Source: Corynebacterium halotolerans (GTDB taxonomy: Bacteria > Actinomycetota > Actinomycetes > Mycobacteriales > Mycobacteriaceae). From it: 64,000 nucleotides of DNA. Of this stretch, positions 52,971-63,440 are shown piece after piece. Numbering within the stretch: position 1 is the stretch's first letter; each line of letters begins with the position of its first letter. The position numbers were made by a program, and so were the translations under genes. The stretch spans positions 62,001 through 126,000 of the forward strand of contig NZ_JVMD01000020.1 of the NCBI RefSeq assembly GCF_001056295.1, read 5' to 3'. The notes below the pieces were generated by a model, which was not told where the DNA came from, made no database searches, and was given only the letters and a program-made list of their open reading frames with translations.

Positions 52971-53851
52971 GCCCACAGGGCCCGCCGTTCCTCCGCCGGC
53001 CGGCGCGGGCACGACACGCACAATCCGGCCTTCGGGCTGCGGTAAATCATGCAGCACGAGGTCCTCTCCAAGTGCGTGACGACGTCGAAATCCGCCATCT
53101 CCCCCTCCGCCGCCGCCTCCAGATCCGTCGGCGCCACGCCCTCCGGCCCGGCCCCCGGCTCGACGTCGACGAACCTCGGCGCGGGCACCCGCCCGACCTC
53201 CGCCAGCCCTTCGACCAGCCACGTTCCCACCAGCGCCCCGGCCCACGGCTCCATCATCTCGTTGCCCGCGGCGACGGCGGCGCCGGCCAGCCCGTCGGCG
53301 GCGATCGCCCACAGCGGCGCCGGCCGCACGCCGAGCTCCGCGCCGATCGCCTCCACCACCGGCTCCAGCATCTCCCCGACGGCGCGCCCGTACGCACGCA
53401 CGCCGTCGGCCGTATCGGCATCCCCCGGTTCCAGCCCCGCGTCCGCCCCCAGGTCGGTGAAGCGGTCGGCGGCGTACCCCAGCCAGTAGTCGTCGCGGCG
53501 GAACACCGTCAGCCCGTCCCACCCCGGCCGCGGCGCGCGCCCCTGCACCACGATCGACGCCGCCGCCGGCCCCAGCCACGAATTGCACGTCGAGTACCAC
53601 CACACCTGGATCTGGAACCGCGTGTCCCCCGGCAGCCCGCCGCGCCCGGTCTCGTCGGCCTCCGGCATCGGGTACAGCTCCCGCGACGCCGCCACGCGCG
53701 CCCGCAGGAAATCGCCGTCGCACAGCAGCGCCCGCGCATCCCCGCCGCTCCACCAGCGCGCACCCTCGGGCGCCTCGACCTCGGCACTCATCCGCGGGAT
53801 CTCTGCGAACGTCCGCGCATACTCCCGCGCGGGCTCGGGAATGCCGCCCAC
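52961..53851 (-). CDS. FhuF-like (2Fe-2S) ferric-siderophore reductase
   Basis: A ~296-residue protein ending in the FhuF-type cluster-binding motif: CC-x10-C-x2-C in RTSCCMIYRSPKAGLCVSCPR. The upstream body has WWYSTCNSWLGPAAASIVVQGRAP, as in FhuF family members. FhuF proteins reduce iron in ferric siderophores in the cytoplasm, which would complement the importer at 22.4-25.6 kb. The start is unclear: GTG 53851 (VGGIPEPAREYARTFAEIP) extends a coding-like helix beyond ATG 53791. Codons upstream of 53851 are a simple GCGAAAGC-like repeat. Confidence 0.82.
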   Translation of the reverse strand: MGGIPEPAREYARTFAEIPRMSAEVEAPEGARWWSGGDARALLCDGDFLRARVAASRELYPMPEADETGRGGLPGDTRFQIQVWWYSTCNSWLGPAAASIVVQGRAPRPGWDGLTVFRRDDYWLGYAADRFTDLGADAGLEPGDADTADGVRAYGRAVGEMLEPVVEAIGAELGVRPAPLWAIAADGLAGAAVAAGNEMMEPWAGALVGTWLVEGLAEVGRVPAPRFVDVEPGAGPEGVAPTDLEAAAEGEMADFDVVTHLERTSCCMIYRSPKAGLCVSCPRRPAEERRALWAGA

Positions 53852-54207
53852 GTTCCCGGCGTTGCCGCTTTCGCTTTTGCTCGGCTCGCTTTCGCTTGGC
53901 TCGCACCTGCTTGACGACGTCCCGGCCACCTCGACCAACCACCTTCCACCACGATTCCGCCGCATTCCTCTTCCGGCGTCCGCAACCCAGCGTAAAGACA
54001 ACCCACGGCGGACGACGCCGCCACCGGCCGTCGCAAAGCCATGACCGCAACCGGCCACCCCACCCCAACCACCATCAGGACAACCGCAACCCCGCACCCC
54101 GCGGCGCCGCCCGACACAGTTGGGTAACGGCACTCACTGCGCCGTGCTCGCAGGCGCAAATTACGGATAGAATCAGGCTGATAACCGACGATCAGGGAGG
54201 ACCCCAT
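53852..54207. other. Divergent intergenic region
   Basis: About 356 bases with no gene. The left part (53855-53905) is a simple GCTTTCGCTT/GGCTCG-type repeat. Two GCTTNNCGACG copies lie at 53909 and, inverted, at 54029. Several AT-richer stretches near 54130-54190 could be the promoter of the downstream gene, whose ribosome-binding site GGGAGG is at 54195-54200. Confidence 0.55.
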
Positions 54208-55176
54208 ATGTTCGGATTCTTTGGCAAGGACGACAAGTCCGGCGGGAAGACCACCGGCGGCGACCAGGGCGGCGGCCCCATCGGCGTCGACAGCGCCCCG
54301 CGCGACGGCGGGTTCCTCACCGATGCCGTCGGCTCGGACCCGAAGAAGCTGCAGGACGAATCCGGCGTCGCCGGGCGGATGCTCATCAAGTCCCTGGACA
54401 CCGCCATGGGCTGGCAGACCTCCGCGATCTCCGGCTACGTCCGCCAGCTCCACGCCCGCAAGCCCGACGAAACCCCGGCGGAGATCCAGAAGCGCATCGA
54501 CGACCACTTCCTCGCCCTGGTCACCGGCTCGGGCGGCGCGGCCGGCGGTGCGGCGGTCATCCCGGGCGTCGGCTTCGTCACCGGCCTGGGCGCCGTGGCG
54601 CTGGAATCCGTCGTCTTCCTGGAGATCGCCGCCTGGTACACCCTGGCGTCGGCCTCCCTGCGCGGCATCGACATCGAGGCGGAGGAACGCCGCCGCAGTC
54701 TCGTGCTGGTCACCCTCATGGGCTCCGCCGGCACCGCGCTGGTCGCCGCCGCGATGGGCGACGAGCCGCTGCGCAAGCAGGCCCCCGAGAAGGACCCCGC
54801 GGCGTCGCTGATCGCGCGCCTGGGCATCCCGCAGCTCGGCGGCCTGAACAAGATGCTCATCAAGCAGGCGCAGAAGCGCATCGCCAAGTCGGCGCGGCTG
54901 GCGATCATCGGCAAGCTCATGCCCATGGGCATCGGCGCGGTCATCGGCGCCGGCGCGAACCGGAAGATCGGCAAGACGCTGCAGGAACGCGCCCGCATGG
55001 CGCTCGGCCCGATCCCGGCGACGTGGCCGGACGCCTTCGAGCTGTCCGAAGACGACGTCAAGAAGGCGGGTTTCTCCCTGCCCAAGATCCCGCTGTCCAT
55101 CGGCGCCATCGGCGGCAAGGACGACCACACCGGCGAAGACGACCGCACCCCCGGCGCGAAGGATCCCGAGGCCTAG
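54208..55176 (+). CDS. Conserved-looking protein with Gly/Ala-rich hydrophobic segments (EcsC-like?)
   Basis: A 322-residue protein. A Gly/Asp-rich N-terminus precedes helices with GGAAGGAAVIPGVGFVTGLGAVALESVVFLEIAAWYTLAS (residues ~112-152 in part) and KLMPMGIGAVIGAGANRKIGK near 240. The layout recalls EcsC-type proteins, but I am unsure. Its stop codon is immediately followed by the ABC exporter ATG (no gap), so the two are co-translated and it may help that transporter. ATG 54208 has GGGAGG seven bases upstream. Confidence 0.75.
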   Translation: MFGFFGKDDKSGGKTTGGDQGGGPIGVDSAPRDGGFLTDAVGSDPKKLQDESGVAGRMLIKSLDTAMGWQTSAISGYVRQLHARKPDETPAEIQKRIDDHFLALVTGSGGAAGGAAVIPGVGFVTGLGAVALESVVFLEIAAWYTLASASLRGIDIEAEERRRSLVLVTLMGSAGTALVAAAMGDEPLRKQAPEKDPAASLIARLGIPQLGGLNKMLIKQAQKRIAKSARLAIIGKLMPMGIGAVIGAGANRKIGKTLQERARMALGPIPATWPDAFELSEDDVKKAGFSLPKIPLSIGAIGGKDDHTGEDDRTPGAKDPEA

Positions 55177-58100
55177 ATGACCGACTCCGCCGCCACGTCC
55201 CCGAGACGCCCGGCGCGCGCCATCTGGCGCTCCTGCCTCCGGCACCCGGGGCCGCTGGCGGCGGTGATCGCCGCGACGGTGGCGCTGACCGTCCTGGAGA
55301 CCATCGCGCCGCTGCTGACCCGCGACGCCATCGACGTTGCCACCGGCCAGGGCGATGGCGGCGCGTCGGCGCGCGTCCTGTCCGGCCTGGCTCCGCTGAC
55401 CGCGGTCATCGCGGTGTTCCTCGCCGTCGCCGCCGCGCGCTTCGTCGCGCAGATGGCCCGGCGCTTCACCGCGGGCCTGCTCTCCCTCGACGTGCAGCAT
55501 GACCTGCGCGTGCGGCTGCTGACGTCCCTCCAGGCCCTCGACGGCCCCGCGCAGGATCGCGTGCGCACGGGGCAGGTCGTCTCGCGGTCGATCTCGGATC
55601 TGCAGGGCATCCAGGGGATGCTCGCGATGCTGCCGCTGACGCTGGGGTCGGTGTTCAAGATCTTCCTCACCGTCGGCGTGATGCTCATGCTGTCGCTGCC
55701 GCTGACGTTCGTCGGTCTGGCGGTGATCCCGGCGGTCGTCGCCGTGGCGCTGAAATCCCGCTCGGCGCTGTACGCCGCGACGTGGACGGCGCAGCAGAAG
55801 GCGGCGGACGTGGCCACGCACGTGGAGGAGACGGTCACGGGCGTGCGCGTGGTCAAGGCCTTCGCGCAGTCGGCCCGCGAGGTCGAGGAGCTCGATTCGC
55901 TCTCCCGCGCCCTGTACGCGCTGCGCATGCGGTCGGCGAAGCTGAACGCGCGGTTCCAGCCGGTGCTGCAGGCGCTGCCGCAGGTGTCGCTGGTGGCCAA
56001 CATCGCCGTGGGCGGTTGGCTGGCGCTGCGCGGCACCATCACGGTGGGCACGTTCGTCGCGTTCGCCTCCTACCTGGCCACTCTGACGGCGCTGTCGCGC
56101 ATGGTGTCCACGATGCTCATCTCGCTGCAGCTGACCGCGGCGAGCATCGACCGCGTCGGCGAGGTCATCGAATCCGCGCCCGACCACCCCGACCCGGCCG
56201 ACCCCGTCCCAGTCCCGGACGGGCCGGTGGGCCTGCGGCTGCGCGGGGTGACGCATTCGCGTGGCGGCAGGACCTTGCTTGACGACGTCACCGTCGACCT
56301 CCCCGCCGGATCCACCCTGGCGCTGGTGGGCCCGCCCGGCGCGGGGAAGACGATCCTCACCGAGCTGCTGGGGCGCTTCTACGTGGCCGATTCGGGTTCG
56401 ATCGAGATCGTCGGCCGGGGCGCGGGGCACGGTGCCGGGGCTGGTTCCGCCGCCGACTCCGATCCGACTTCCGCCCGGCCGAGGGCCACCGAAACCACCG
56501 GGTCCGCCGACATCGCCGAGTCCGCCGACATCGCCAAGGCTGCGGCCGATGAAGTTCGCCGCGCGATCACGGTGGTGCCCGACGAGCCCTTCCTCAAGAC
56601 GGGCACACTTCGCGAGAACATCGCCATGGCCGACCCCGACGCCACGGACGCAGAAATCGACGCCGCGGCGGCCCACGCCCAGGTCACCTTCGTCGACAAG
56701 CTGCCCGACGGCTGGGACACCGCCATCGGCGAACGCGGCCACAACCTCTCCGGCGGCCAGCGGCAGCGCGTCGCACTGGCGCGGGCGCTGCTGGCGCGGC
56801 CGCGGATCCTCGTCCTCGACGATGCGACGTCGGCCATCGACGCCGGCACCGAGGCCCTCATCTTCGATGCGCTGCGCACGCACTACGGCGACATCACCAC
56901 GGTCATCGTCGCCCACCGCTCCTCCACGCTGGAGCTGGCCGACCACATCCTCGTCCTCGACGGCGGCCGCGTCACCGGTTACGGCACGCGCGATGAACTC
57001 GTCGCCGGCCACCCCGGCTTCGCCGACCTGATGGACCTCTCCGACGCCGACCGGGCCCGCGCCCGCGCCGCCCTCGCCGCGTCCCGGGATTCGGGCGCCG
57101 CTCCCCTGGTCATCGACGAACCCGACTGCGCCGACCCCGACCGGGAACTGCTGTGGCCGGGCTCAGGCGGAACGGCCGGCGCTTCCGGGACTTCCTCCGG
57201 CTCATCCGCCGGAGCCTCCTCCGGCCGTTCCGACGGCCGCTCCGTCCAGGGCCCCGGCGGCATCGGCGGGCCCGGTTCCAGTGCCGGCGGTGGCCCCGGC
57301 CGCGGCGGAATGGGCGGCGGCATGGGCGCGGCGATGATGAACGCCCCCGCCACCGACGACCTCCTCGACCGCATCAACGCCCTGCCCCCGGCCACCGAAC
57401 AACCGCGCGTCCCGGCGTCCGCCCTCGACGATTCCCGCCGCTTCAGCCTGATTTCGCTGCTGTCGAATGCGCGGCTGCTCATCCTGGCGGTGATCGCCAT
57501 GCTGCTGGTGTCCACTGCGGCGGACCTCGCCTTCCCCATGCTGGTGCGGTGGGCCATCGACGACGGCGTCTCCGCGGGCGATGCGTCGGCGCTCTGGCGG
57601 GCCGCGGCGGCCGGGCTCGGCGTCGTCGCGCTCGGGTTCATGGCGGTGGCGGCGACCACGGTGCTCACCTCGCGCACCGGCGAGCGCCTGCTCTACGCCC
57701 TGCGCGTCCGGTCTTTCCGCCACCTGCATTCGCTGGGGTTGGACTACTTCGAGCGGCAACGGTCGGGGCGGATCATGACGCGCATGACCACCGACATCGA
57801 CGCCCTGTCCTCTTTCCTGCAGACGGGCGTCGCCCAGGGCATCATCGCCCTCTTCACGCTGATGGGCGTCTCGGGCATGTTGCTGGCCACGAACCTTTCG
57901 CTGGCCGGGGTGGCGCTGCTGGCGCTGCCGGTCGTCGCGGTGGCGACCGTGGTGTTCCGCTCCATTTCGTCGAAGCTCTACGCCGCCGCCCGCGAGCAGG
58001 TCTCCACGGTCAACGCGGATTTCCAGGAAGCCATCGGCGGCCTGCGCGCCAGCCAGATGCACCACCGCGTCGCCGATGTCGAAAAGTCCTTCACCCGCGC

Positions 58101-59292
58101 CTCCGACCGTTACCGCCGGCTGCGCATCCGCGCCCAGGCCGCGGTGAGCACCTTCTTCCCCGGCATCAACTTCATCGCCGAGCTGACCACCGCCGCCGTC
58201 CTCTTCGTCGGCGCCAACCAGGTCACCGAGGGCGCGACCACCGCGGGCGTGCTCATCGCCTTCACCCTGTACCTGGGCATGCTCTTCGGCCCGATCCAGC
58301 AGCTTTCCCAGGTTTTCGACGGCTACCAGCAGGCCCGCGTCGGACTGACCCGCATCTCGGATCTGCTGGCCACCGAAGCCGTCGTCGCCGACGAGGGCAC
58401 GCGCCCCGGGGCGGGCCGGGCCGCGCGCGGCGACATTTCGCTTGACGACGTCTCGTTCCGTTACTCCGCCGCCGAATCCAATGCCGACGGCGAACCCGGA
58501 ACCAAGGGTGAATCCGATGCCACGGCCGGGGCCGGAACCACCGCCTCCCCCGCCGCCGAATCCGACAGCAACCCCGTCATCCTCGACGGGCTCGACCTCG
58601 ACATCCCCGAGGGGCAGACCATAGCCGTGGTGGGGCCGACGGGCGCGGGGAAGTCGACCGTCGTCAAGCTCCTGGCCCGCTTCCACGACCCGGTGTCCGG
58701 CGCGGTGCGGGCCTCCGGCACCGACATCCGCGAATTTCCCCTCGAGGAATGGCGCGGAGCCCTCGGCTACGTGCCCCAGGAGCCCCACCTGTTCCACGGG
58801 ACCATCGCGTCGAACATCGCCTACGGGCGGCCCGACGCCGACGAGGACGCCATCACCGACGCCGCCCGCCGCGTCGGCGCGCTCGGCGCCATCGCCGCCA
58901 TCCCCGGCGGCTTCACCCACCCCGTCGGCGAACGCGGGCGCGGGCTGTCGTCGGGCCAGCGTCAGCTCATCGCGCTCGCCCGCGCCGAGATGGTCGACCC
59001 CGCCCTGCTGCTCCTCGACGAAGCCACCGCCACCCTCGACCCCGCCACCGAAGCGACCATCCTCGCCGCCGCCGACCGCGCCACCGAGCGGCGGACCTCG
59101 GTCATCGTCGCCCACCGCCTGGCCACCGCCGCCCGCGCCGACAGAATTTTGGTCCTCGAAAATGGACGTATCATCGAAGACGGCCCGCACACCGTTCTCC
59201 TGGAAAAGGGCGGCGCCTACGCGCGGTTGTGGGACACGTACCATAAAGGCACGGCGGACGTGGAGGAACCGGGCAACACCCGTTATCCTTGA
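55177..59292 (+). CDS. Fused, asymmetric ABC exporter (TMD-NBD-TMD-NBD)
   Basis: A 1371-residue multidrug/lipid-type exporter made of two half-transporters in one chain. NBD1 has Walker A LVGPPGAGKT (~384-393), signature LSGGQRQ (524-530) but Walker B LVLDDATSAID with Asp549 where the catalytic Glu belongs. Its Q-loop reads VVPDEPF, lacking Gln. NBD2 is canonical: VVGPTGAGKST (1151-1161), VPQEPHLF, LSSGQRQ (1257-1263), LLLLDEAT (D1281, E1282). A Gly/Ser-rich linker (~668-721) joins the halves, and both NBDs carry Ala/Asp/Thr-rich insertions. It resembles mycobacterial single-chain exporters such as Rv0194 in layout. The substrate is unknown. Confidence 0.92.
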   Translation: MTDSAATSPRRPARAIWRSCLRHPGPLAAVIAATVALTVLETIAPLLTRDAIDVATGQGDGGASARVLSGLAPLTAVIAVFLAVAAARFVAQMARRFTAGLLSLDVQHDLRVRLLTSLQALDGPAQDRVRTGQVVSRSISDLQGIQGMLAMLPLTLGSVFKIFLTVGVMLMLSLPLTFVGLAVIPAVVAVALKSRSALYAATWTAQQKAADVATHVEETVTGVRVVKAFAQSAREVEELDSLSRALYALRMRSAKLNARFQPVLQALPQVSLVANIAVGGWLALRGTITVGTFVAFASYLATLTALSRMVSTMLISLQLTAASIDRVGEVIESAPDHPDPADPVPVPDGPVGLRLRGVTHSRGGRTLLDDVTVDLPAGSTLALVGPPGAGKTILTELLGRFYVADSGSIEIVGRGAGHGAGAGSAADSDPTSARPRATETTGSADIAESADIAKAAADEVRRAITVVPDEPFLKTGTLRENIAMADPDATDAEIDAAAAHAQVTFVDKLPDGWDTAIGERGHNLSGGQRQRVALARALLARPRILVLDDATSAIDAGTEALIFDALRTHYGDITTVIVAHRSSTLELADHILVLDGGRVTGYGTRDELVAGHPGFADLMDLSDADRARARAALAASRDSGAAPLVIDEPDCADPDRELLWPGSGGTAGASGTSSGSSAGASSGRSDGRSVQGPGGIGGPGSSAGGGPGRGGMGGGMGAAMMNAPATDDLLDRINALPPATEQPRVPASALDDSRRFSLISLLSNARLLILAVIAMLLVSTAADLAFPMLVRWAIDDGVSAGDASALWRAAAAGLGVVALGFMAVAATTVLTSRTGERLLYALRVRSFRHLHSLGLDYFERQRSGRIMTRMTTDIDALSSFLQTGVAQGIIALFTLMGVSGMLLATNLSLAGVALLALPVVAVATVVFRSISSKLYAAAREQVSTVNADFQEAIGGLRASQMHHRVADVEKSFTRASDRYRRLRIRAQAAVSTFFPGINFIAELTTAAVLFVGANQVTEGATTAGVLIAFTLYLGMLFGPIQQLSQVFDGYQQARVGLTRISDLLATEAVVADEGTRPGAGRAARGDISLDDVSFRYSAAESNADGEPGTKGESDATAGAGTTASPAAESDSNPVILDGLDLDIPEGQTIAVVGPTGAGKSTVVKLLARFHDPVSGAVRASGTDIREFPLEEWRGALGYVPQEPHLFHGTIASNIAYGRPDADEDAITDAARRVGALGAIAAIPGGFTHPVGERGRGLSSGQRQLIALARAEMVDPALLLLDEATATLDPATEATILAAADRATERRTSVIVAHRLATAARADRILVLENGRIIEDGPHTVLLEKGGAYARLWDTYHKGTADVEEPGNTRYP

Positions 59293-59358
59293 TTGACCCC
59301 AAAAACTCCGCGGTATCCGCGTAAATGCAATCAACATGAAATGAGGCGAGTACCTGCC

Positions 59359-62300
59359 GTGAGCAGCGACATGAGCTTCGGCCAGAACGAGTGGCTGGTC
59401 GACGAGATGTTCCAGCAGTTCAAGAAGGATCCCGAGTCCGTCGACCAGGAATGGCGGGATTACTTCACCAAGAACGCCTCCGGTACGGACCTGTCGGCCG
59501 CCAGCCGCATCGGCTCCGCCGCCCCGCGCAACGCGGCCCGCGACGCCGCGCCGATGGCCAAGCGCGCCGCCGCGACCGAGGCCGAGGTCAAGGAGACGGG
59601 CCGCCGCCCGTCGAAGGGCCCCGAGCCGACCCGCACCCCGCAGAAGGCCGCGCCCATCAAGGCGAAGAAGTCCCCCATGGACATCGCCGCCGACGCCGAA
59701 GCCCCCGAGGCCGGCAAGACCGCCCTGCGCGGCATCGGCAAGGCCATCGCCAAGAACATGGACATCTCGCTGGAGATCCCGACCGCCACCTCGGTCCGCG
59801 ACATGCCGGCCCGCCTCATGTTCGAGAACCGCACCCTGGTCAACGACCAGCTCAAGCGCACCCGCGGCGGCAAGATCTCGTTCACGCACATCATCGGCTA
59901 CGCGATGATCAAGGCCGTCATGGCCCACCCGGACATGAACAACTCCTACGACGTGATCGACGGCAAGCCGACCCTCGTCGTCCCGGAGCACATCAACCTG
60001 GGCCTGGCCATCGACATGCAGAACAAGGACGGCTCCCGCGCCCTCGTCGTGGCCGCCATCCGCGAATGCGAGACGCTGTCGTTCAAGCAGTTCGTCGACG
60101 CGTACGAGGACATCGTCGTCCGCGCCCGCAACGGCAAGCTGACCGGCAAGGACTTCTCGGGCGTCACCATCTCGCTGACCAACCCGGGCGGCATCGGCAC
60201 CCGCCACTCGGTGCCCCGCCTGACCAAGGGCCAGGGCGCCATCATCGGCGTCGGCTCCATGGATTACCCCGCCGAGTTCGCCGGCGCGTCGGCCGACCGC
60301 CTCGCCGAGCTGGGCGTCGGCAAGCTGGTGACCATCACCTCCACTTACGACCACCGCATCATCCAGGGCGCCGAGTCCGGCGAATTCCTGCGCACCATGT
60401 CGCAACTGCTGGTCGACGACAAGTTCTGGGACCAGATCTTCGACGACATGGGCGTGCCCTACACCCCGGTTCGCTGGGCGCAGGACATCCCGAACGTGGG
60501 CGTCGACAAGAACACCCGCGTCATGCGCCTCATCGAGGCCTACCGCCAGCGCGGCCACCTGCTCGCGGACATCGACCCGCTGCACTTCGACCACCCGAAC
60601 ATCATCACGCCCGACCACCGCGACCTGGACATCGCCACCCACGGCCTGTCGCTGTGGGACTACGACCGCACGTTCAACGTCGGCGGTTTCGGCGGCAAGG
60701 AGCGCATGACGCTGCGCGAGGTGCTCATCCGCCTGCGCAACGCCTACTGCCTGAAGGTCGGCTCCGAATACAGCCACATCCTCGACGCCGACGAGCGCGA
60801 GTGGCTGCAGGACCGCATCGAAGGCGGCCAGCCCCGCCCGACCCACGCCGAGCAGAAGTACATCCTGCAGAAGCTCAACGCCGCCGAGGCCTTCGAGAAC
60901 TTCCTGCAGACCAAGTACATCGGCCAGAAGCGCTTCTCCCTCGAGGGCGCCGAATCTCTGATCCCGCTCATGGACGCCGCCATCGACACCGCGGCCGGCC
61001 AGGGCCTGGACGAGGTCGTCATCGGCATGCCCCACCGCGGGCGCCTCAACGTGCTGGCGAACATCGTCGGCAAGCCCCTGTCGCAGATCTTCACCGAGTT
61101 CGAGGGCAACATGGACCCGGCGCAGGCCGGCGGCTCCGGCGACGTGAAGTACCACCTGGGCACCCAGGGACGCCACATCCAGATGTTCGGCGACGGCGAG
61201 ATCGACGTCACCCTGACCGCAAACCCGTCGCACCTCGAGGCCGTCAACCCGGTCGTCGTCGGCCTGGCCCGCGCCAAGCAGGACATCATCGACCGCGGCG
61301 AAGAGGGCTACACCGTCATGCCGATGCTGCTGCACGGCGACGCCGCGTTCGCGGGCCTGGGCATCGTCCAGGAGACCCTGAACCTGATGGCCCTGCGCGG
61401 CTACAAGGTCGGCGGCACCGTCCACATCGTGGTGAACAACCAGATCGGCTTCACCACCTCCCCCGACTCCTCCCGCTCGTCGTACTACGCCACCGACCTG
61501 GCCAAGGCCTACGGCTGCCCGGTCTTCCACGTCAACGGCGACGACCCCGAAGCCGTCGTGTGGGTCGGCCAGCTGGCCGTCGAGTACCGCAACCGCTACG
61601 GCAAGGACGTCGTCATCGACCTCGTCTGCTACCGCAAGCGCGGCCACAACGAGGCCGACGACCCGTCGATGACCCAGCCGGCCATGTACGAGGTCATCGA
61701 CGCCAAGGAAGGCGTCCGCGCCGCATACACCGAGGACCTCATCGGCCGCGGCGACCTGTCCGAGGAAGAGGCCGAGGCCGCCCGCCGCGACTTCCACGAC
61801 CAGATGGAGGCCGTGTTCAACGAGGTCCGCTCCGCCGAGGCTTCCGGCCCGGGCGAGCAGACCGGCATCACCGGCTCGCAGCCGCTGCCGCACGGCCTGG
61901 ACACGAGCATCGACAAGATCGAGCTGCAGTCCATCGGCAACTCCCACGTCGAGCTGCCCGAGGGCTTCGAGATCCACCCGCGCGTCGCGCCCGTCGCCAA
62001 GAAGCGCGCCCAGGCCGCCAAGGAAGGCGGCATCGACTGGGGCTTCGCCGAGCTGCTGGCCTTCGGTTCGCTGGCCGGCGAGGGCCGCACCGTCCGACTG
62101 GCGGGCGAGGACGTCCGCCGCGGCACCTTCACCCAGCGCCACGCGGTGCTCGTCGACCCGAAGACCGGCGCCGAGTACAACCCCGTCGACTCCTACGCCG
62201 AGGCGCAGGGCAACGGCGGCCGCTTCATGGTGTACAACTCGGCGCTGACCGAGTACGCCGCCATGGGCTACGAGTACGGCTACACCCTGGGCAACCCGGA

Positions 62301-63081
62301 CGCGGTCGTCGCGTGGGAGGCGCAGTTCGGCGACTTCGCCAACGGCGCGCAGACCATCATCGACCAGTACATCTCGTCCGGCGAGGCGAAGTGGGGCCAG
62401 ACCTCCAAGCTGATCCTGCTGCTGCCCCACGGTTACGAGGGCCAGGGCCCGGACCACTCCTCCGCCCGCATCGAGCGTTTCCTGCAGCTCGCCGCGGAGG
62501 GGTCGTACACCGTCGCCCAGCCGTCGGACCCGGCAAACTACTTCCACCTGCTGCGCCGCCACGCGCTGTCGGATCTGCACCGCCCGCTGATCGTCTTCAC
62601 CCCGAAGTCGATGCTGCGCAACAAGGCGGCGGTGTCGCCGGTGGAGGCGTTCACCGAGCAGACGAAGTTCAAGTCCGTCATCGACGACCAGTACTTCGAG
62701 TCCGGCCAGGGCGACAAGGAGAAGGTCAAGAAGATCCTGCTCGTGTCGGGCAAGCTGTACTGGGAGCTGGAGAAGAAGCGCCAGAAGGACAAGCGCGACG
62801 ACGTCGCCATCGTCCGCCTGGAGATGCTGCACCCGATCCCGTTCAACCGCCTGCGCGATGCGTTCGAGAATTACCCGAACGCCGACGAGGTCCGCTTCGT
62901 CCAGGACGAGCCGGCGAACCAGGGCCCGTGGCCGTTCCTGGCGCTGGGTCTGCCGGAGGCGCTGCCGAACATGCCGAAGCTCACCCGCGTTTCCCGTCGC
63001 GCCCAGTCGTCGACGGCGACCGGCGTGGCCAAGGTGCACGCCATGGAGCAGAAGGCCCTGCTGGACGAGGCCTTCGAGTAG
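59359..63081 (+). CDS. odhA: 2-oxoglutarate dehydrogenase E1 fused to E2 succinyltransferase domain
   Basis: A ~1240-residue actinobacterial OdhA/Kgd enzyme of the TCA cycle. The N-terminus [24 protein letters not shown] is the family signature. An E2-like succinyltransferase domain follows (~residues 100-345), with catalytic His332 in DHRIIQG (Gln replaces Asp of DHRxxDG, as in Kgd). There is no lipoyl domain. The ThDP E1 part has [14 protein letters not shown] and [13 protein letters not shown]. In C. glutamicum OdhA is inhibited by unphosphorylated OdhI; that is family knowledge, not visible here. GTG 59359 ([10 protein letters not shown]) is preferred; ATG 59371 is possible. A TTGACC with possible -10 lies at 59293-59326. 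Confidence 0.95.
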   Translation: MSSDMSFGQNEWLVDEMFQQFKKDPESVDQEWRDYFTKNASGTDLSAASRIGSAAPRNAARDAAPMAKRAAATEAEVKETGRRPSKGPEPTRTPQKAAPIKAKKSPMDIAADAEAPEAGKTALRGIGKAIAKNMDISLEIPTATSVRDMPARLMFENRTLVNDQLKRTRGGKISFTHIIGYAMIKAVMAHPDMNNSYDVIDGKPTLVVPEHINLGLAIDMQNKDGSRALVVAAIRECETLSFKQFVDAYEDIVVRARNGKLTGKDFSGVTISLTNPGGIGTRHSVPRLTKGQGAIIGVGSMDYPAEFAGASADRLAELGVGKLVTITSTYDHRIIQGAESGEFLRTMSQLLVDDKFWDQIFDDMGVPYTPVRWAQDIPNVGVDKNTRVMRLIEAYRQRGHLLADIDPLHFDHPNIITPDHRDLDIATHGLSLWDYDRTFNVGGFGGKERMTLREVLIRLRNAYCLKVGSEYSHILDADEREWLQDRIEGGQPRPTHAEQKYILQKLNAAEAFENFLQTKYIGQKRFSLEGAESLIPLMDAAIDTAAGQGLDEVVIGMPHRGRLNVLANIVGKPLSQIFTEFEGNMDPAQAGGSGDVKYHLGTQGRHIQMFGDGEIDVTLTANPSHLEAVNPVVVGLARAKQDIIDRGEEGYTVMPMLLHGDAAFAGLGIVQETLNLMALRGYKVGGTVHIVVNNQIGFTTSPDSSRSSYYATDLAKAYGCPVFHVNGDDPEAVVWVGQLAVEYRNRYGKDVVIDLVCYRKRGHNEADDPSMTQPAMYEVIDAKEGVRAAYTEDLIGRGDLSEEEAEAARRDFHDQMEAVFNEVRSAEASGPGEQTGITGSQPLPHGLDTSIDKIELQSIGNSHVELPEGFEIHPRVAPVAKKRAQAAKEGGIDWGFAELLAFGSLAGEGRTVRLAGEDVRRGTFTQRHAVLVDPKTGAEYNPVDSYAEAQGNGGRFMVYNSALTEYAAMGYEYGYTLGNPDAVVAWEAQFGDFANGAQTIIDQYISSGEAKWGQTSKLILLLPHGYEGQGPDHSSARIERFLQLAAEGSYTVAQPSDPANYFHLLRRHALSDLHRPLIVFTPKSMLRNKAAVSPVEAFTEQTKFKSVIDDQYFESGQGDKEKVKKILLVSGKLYWELEKKRQKDKRDDVAIVRLEMLHPIPFNRLRDAFENYPNADEVRFVQDEPANQGPWPFLALGLPEALPNMPKLTRVSRRAQSSTATGVAKVHAMEQKALLDEAFE

Positions 63082-63440
63082 GCCGCGGGCGTCCGGGGCC
63101 CGTCCAGGCTCCCGGGCGCGCTCCGGGTAGTCCCCGGCCAGGCTCCCGGGCACCACGGTTGACTTAGGCCCCGGGGTTGGCCCCCGCTCCGACTTTCGAG
63201 TCGGGGCGGGGGCCTTCCGCATGTCCGGCTGCTTCACGACGTCGTGGCCCTCGCATCCCACTTCCCCTCCCACCCCGTCCGCAGATGCGCCAGTTACAGG
63301 CAGGTGCGCCCGTTGCAACAGGCGTATCTGCACGGAACTGGCGCATCTCGGGAGAGGGGTGGGCGGCGACGTGGGTGAGGCAGGCGCGGGACCGGCGGCG
63401 ACTTGGGCGGGCGCGGCCGTGGACTCGAGGCGTGGCGGGA
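63082..63440. other. Convergent intergenic region with terminator and nested palindrome
   Basis: About 359 bases without a gene. It has a direct repeat CCAGGCTCCCGGGC (63104 and ~63140), the odhA terminator (63179-63214), a GCTTCACGACG copy at 63231 and a nested inverted repeat at 63269-63363. Arms there are CCCACCCC/GGGGTGGG outside, AGATGCGCCAGTT/AACTGGCGCATCT (63283-63295, 63336-63348) inside, and a CGCC/GGCG-TTGCAA core. Confidence 0.7.
63179..63214 (+). terminator. Terminator hairpin after odhA
   Basis: 15-bp arms (63179-63193, 63200-63214; one G-T wobble) around TTTCGA. T-poor tail; GCTTCACGACG follows 17 bases later. Confidence 0.7.

Noticed and set aside
53788..57012. A 1074-codon leftward open frame over the EcsC-like gene and ABC exporter
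   Set aside because: Antisense to genes with clear motifs and a good ribosome-binding site; no recognisable domain.
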